Source of the DNA: CAZQRP01 sp964596125
Lineage (GTDB): Bacteria; Chloroflexota; Dehalococcoidia; GIF9; UBA5629
Reading direction: 5' to 3'
DNA: 54,639 nt
NCBI GenBank assembly: GCA_964596125.1
Contig: CAZQRP010000025.1
Location: 1 to 54,639, forward strand
Shown here: positions 53,196 through 54,639 of the stretch, in pieces
Position numbering within the stretch: position 1 is the first letter of the stretch
How the letters are laid out: the number at the start of each line of letters is the position of its first letter
Program-made: the position numbers and the translations under genes
The notes under the pieces: generated by a model
What the model was told of the DNA's origin: nothing
The model's database searches: none
Seen by the model: only the letters and a program-made list of their open reading frames with translations

Positions 53196-54557
53196 ATGGA
53201 TAATAGAAGTATACTTGACGATGATAGAATCGGCCGATTGTTGCTGAAACTATCCATTCCTGCGTTTTTCGGTATGTTTGTCATGACATTATACAACGTG
53301 GTGGACACCATTTTTATTGGTCACTACGTTGGGCCCCTCGGTATTGCTGCGCTCTCAATCGTCTTTCCGGTACAAATGTTGTCAATGGGGATCGGGCAAA
53401 TGACGGGGATGGGTGGTGCATCACTAATTTCCAGACTAATCGGAGGCAACAACGTTCCCAGGGCAGAACATGCCCTGGGTAATGCTATATTTTCTACCAT
53501 TACGCTATCCGCTGTAATAATGATAGTTGGCCTATCCGATACCGATTTCTGGCTCAGGCTTATGGGCTCCTCGGATACTATCCTACCCTATGCTCGAGAC
53601 TATATGACACTTATACTTATCGGTATGTTTTTTCAAACTATTGCCATGGCACTAAATTTCCTGATTAGAGCCGAGGGAAATGCCAGCGTCCCCATGACAG
53701 GAATGATTATAGGTGCCATATCGAACATAATACTTGATGCGATATTCATCATACCGCTGGAAATGGGAGTCAGGGGAGCAGCACTGGCCACAGTGCTAAC
53801 CCAACTGATTTCTATTCTGTACTTTGTGATTTATTATTCATCCGGAAAGAGCTTCTTAAGATTTCATTCAAGAAACCTGATTGTTGAATGGAATATATTG
53901 AGGGCAATTCTTGCTATAGGCATTGCTTCGTTTGCGAGGACGGCGGCTACAAGTTTATCCATAATTTTCGTGAATAGAATGCTTGCTATTTACGGTGGTG
54001 ACTTAGCCGTGTCCGCCTTTGGCATCATTAACCGCATAATGATGTTTGCAATAATGCCGGGCATCGTTATTGGCCAAGGGCTTCAACCGATTCTCGGCTT
54101 CAATTATGGATTAAAATGCTACGACAGGGTATTAAGGGCAATGAAAATAGCCATTGCTACCGCAACAGCCTGTTGTGTCATAGTATTTATGGTTCTCTAC
54201 TTAGCTCCAGAACCGTTCATTCACATTTTCACTACTGATAAAGAGCTTACTGCTCTTGGCTCTTATGCTGCAAGGCGTATCTTTCTGGCTCTATATCTGA
54301 TAGGATTTATGATGGTTGGTTCAATAGTCTTCCAGTCAATTGGAAAAGCTGTTCAGTCATTTGTCACATCTATAGTGAGGCCGGCCCTGTTTTTTATTCC
54401 TTTGATATTTATACTACCGTACTACTGGCATCTGGACGGAGTATGGCTGGCATTTCCAATTACAGATGCACTTACTTTTATACTAACCCTCTTACTACTT
54501 ATCCCCCAGATTCGAGAGTTCAGAAGCATGGATTTGTTAGCAGAGAATGAAAGGTAA
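53196..54557 (+). CDS. MATE-family multidrug/Na+-coupled efflux transporter
   Basis: The 453-residue membrane protein has about twelve hydrophobic helices in two similar halves, typical of MATE antiporters. The N-terminal helix has IPAFFGMFVMTLYNVVDTIFIGHYVG (here the core VDTIFIGHYVG), and the mid-loop has AEGNASVPMTGMIIGAISNI. These proteins expel cationic drugs or metabolites using Na+ or H+ gradients. It follows a marR gene and lacks a strong ribosome site. The last 82 bp of the window after its stop hold nothing recognised. Confidence 0.92.
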   Translation: MDNRSILDDDRIGRLLLKLSIPAFFGMFVMTLYNVVDTIFIGHYVGPLGIAALSIVFPVQMLSMGIGQMTGMGGASLISRLIGGNNVPRAEHALGNAIFSTITLSAVIMIVGLSDTDFWLRLMGSSDTILPYARDYMTLILIGMFFQTIAMALNFLIRAEGNASVPMTGMIIGAISNIILDAIFIIPLEMGVRGAALATVLTQLISILYFVIYYSSGKSFLRFHSRNLIVEWNILRAILAIGIASFARTAATSLSIIFVNRMLAIYGGDLAVSAFGIINRIMMFAIMPGIVIGQGLQPILGFNYGLKCYDRVLRAMKIAIATATACCVIVFMVLYLAPEPFIHIFTTDKELTALGSYAARRIFLALYLIGFMMVGSIVFQSIGKAVQSFVTSIVRPALFFIPLIFILPYYWHLDGVWLAFPITDALTFILTLLLLIPQIREFRSMDLLAENER

Positions 54558-54639
54558 TTAATCAAAGCTGAGTTATTTCGGGGGACTGAGCTAGTTCAGA
54601 TAGATCACGGACACTTATAATAGTGTCTTATGAAGATAA

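Overview
The window looks like chromosome from a strictly anaerobic bacterium, most plausibly a Chloroflexota/Dehalococcoidia-type organism. This is an inference from gene content: a tungsten-type aldehyde:ferredoxin oxidoreductase, many corrinoid methyltransferases, enzymes of anaerobic benzoyl-CoA breakdown and a short archaeal-style thymidylate synthase. Base composition is moderately AT-rich. Many genes use GTG or TTG starts behind strong Shine-Dalgarno sites. No rRNA gene or CRISPR array was seen. One tRNA gene (Gln, CUG) is present.

Layout, left to right. Positions 1-967: a possible small RNA unit and an NYN-domain nuclease gene. 1237-8354: an AOR gene, then a TPP riboswitch with terminator controlling thiC, followed by tightly packed cinA, speD, speB and an M50 site-2-type protease. 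8707-12846: a 1379-residue exported M23 peptidase with NBR1-like, PKD and six FN3-like modules. 13496-17035: a PaaK-like acyl-CoA ligase, a corrinoid protein and a UroD-type methyltransferase. 17118-21881: a decayed 4.7 kb integrative element in tRNA-Gln, bounded by 87 bp direct repeats. It holds a small HTH protein, an EamA transporter, an unknown Trp/Lys-rich membrane protein, a zinc-ribbon protein and a wrecked tyrosine integrase.

21924-28952 is housekeeping: DUF2284, double zinc ribbon, rmuC, rnc, an MBL hydrolase, pepA and a P-loop kinase. 29261-34624 carries a two-subunit CoA-transferase, an SDR, an isochorismatase-like hydrolase, and a dienoyl-CoA hydratase plus 6-hydroxycyclohexenoyl-CoA dehydrogenase pair. 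The matching ring-opening hydrolase (BamA/Oah type) sits at 44092-45231. Together these three encode the dienoyl-CoA to 3-hydroxypimelyl-CoA segment of anaerobic aromatic degradation; no benzoyl-CoA reductase is in the window. Between them, 34755-43625 is a leftward cluster: a B12-enzyme activation-domain protein, two non-pyrrolysine MttB-like methyltransferases, two corrinoid proteins and a pterin methyltransferase, then asnB and a PhnP-like MBL protein. The cluster is suited to moving methyl groups from quaternary amines to tetrahydrofolate.

45557-54557: a truncated kinase paralogue, mscS, a zinc-ribbon coiled-coil protein, a thymidylate synthase-like gene, two unannotated-looking small ORFs, sppA, a nitroreductase, a small DnaJ-type zinc-finger protein, and a marR-MATE efflux pair with a palindromic operator candidate.

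The most unusual structure is the tRNA-Gln element. Its repeat carries the tRNA promoter plus the 5' half of the tRNA, not the usual 3' half, so the duplicated promoter points straight into the integrase remnant. All functions are read from sequence motifs; no database search was run.
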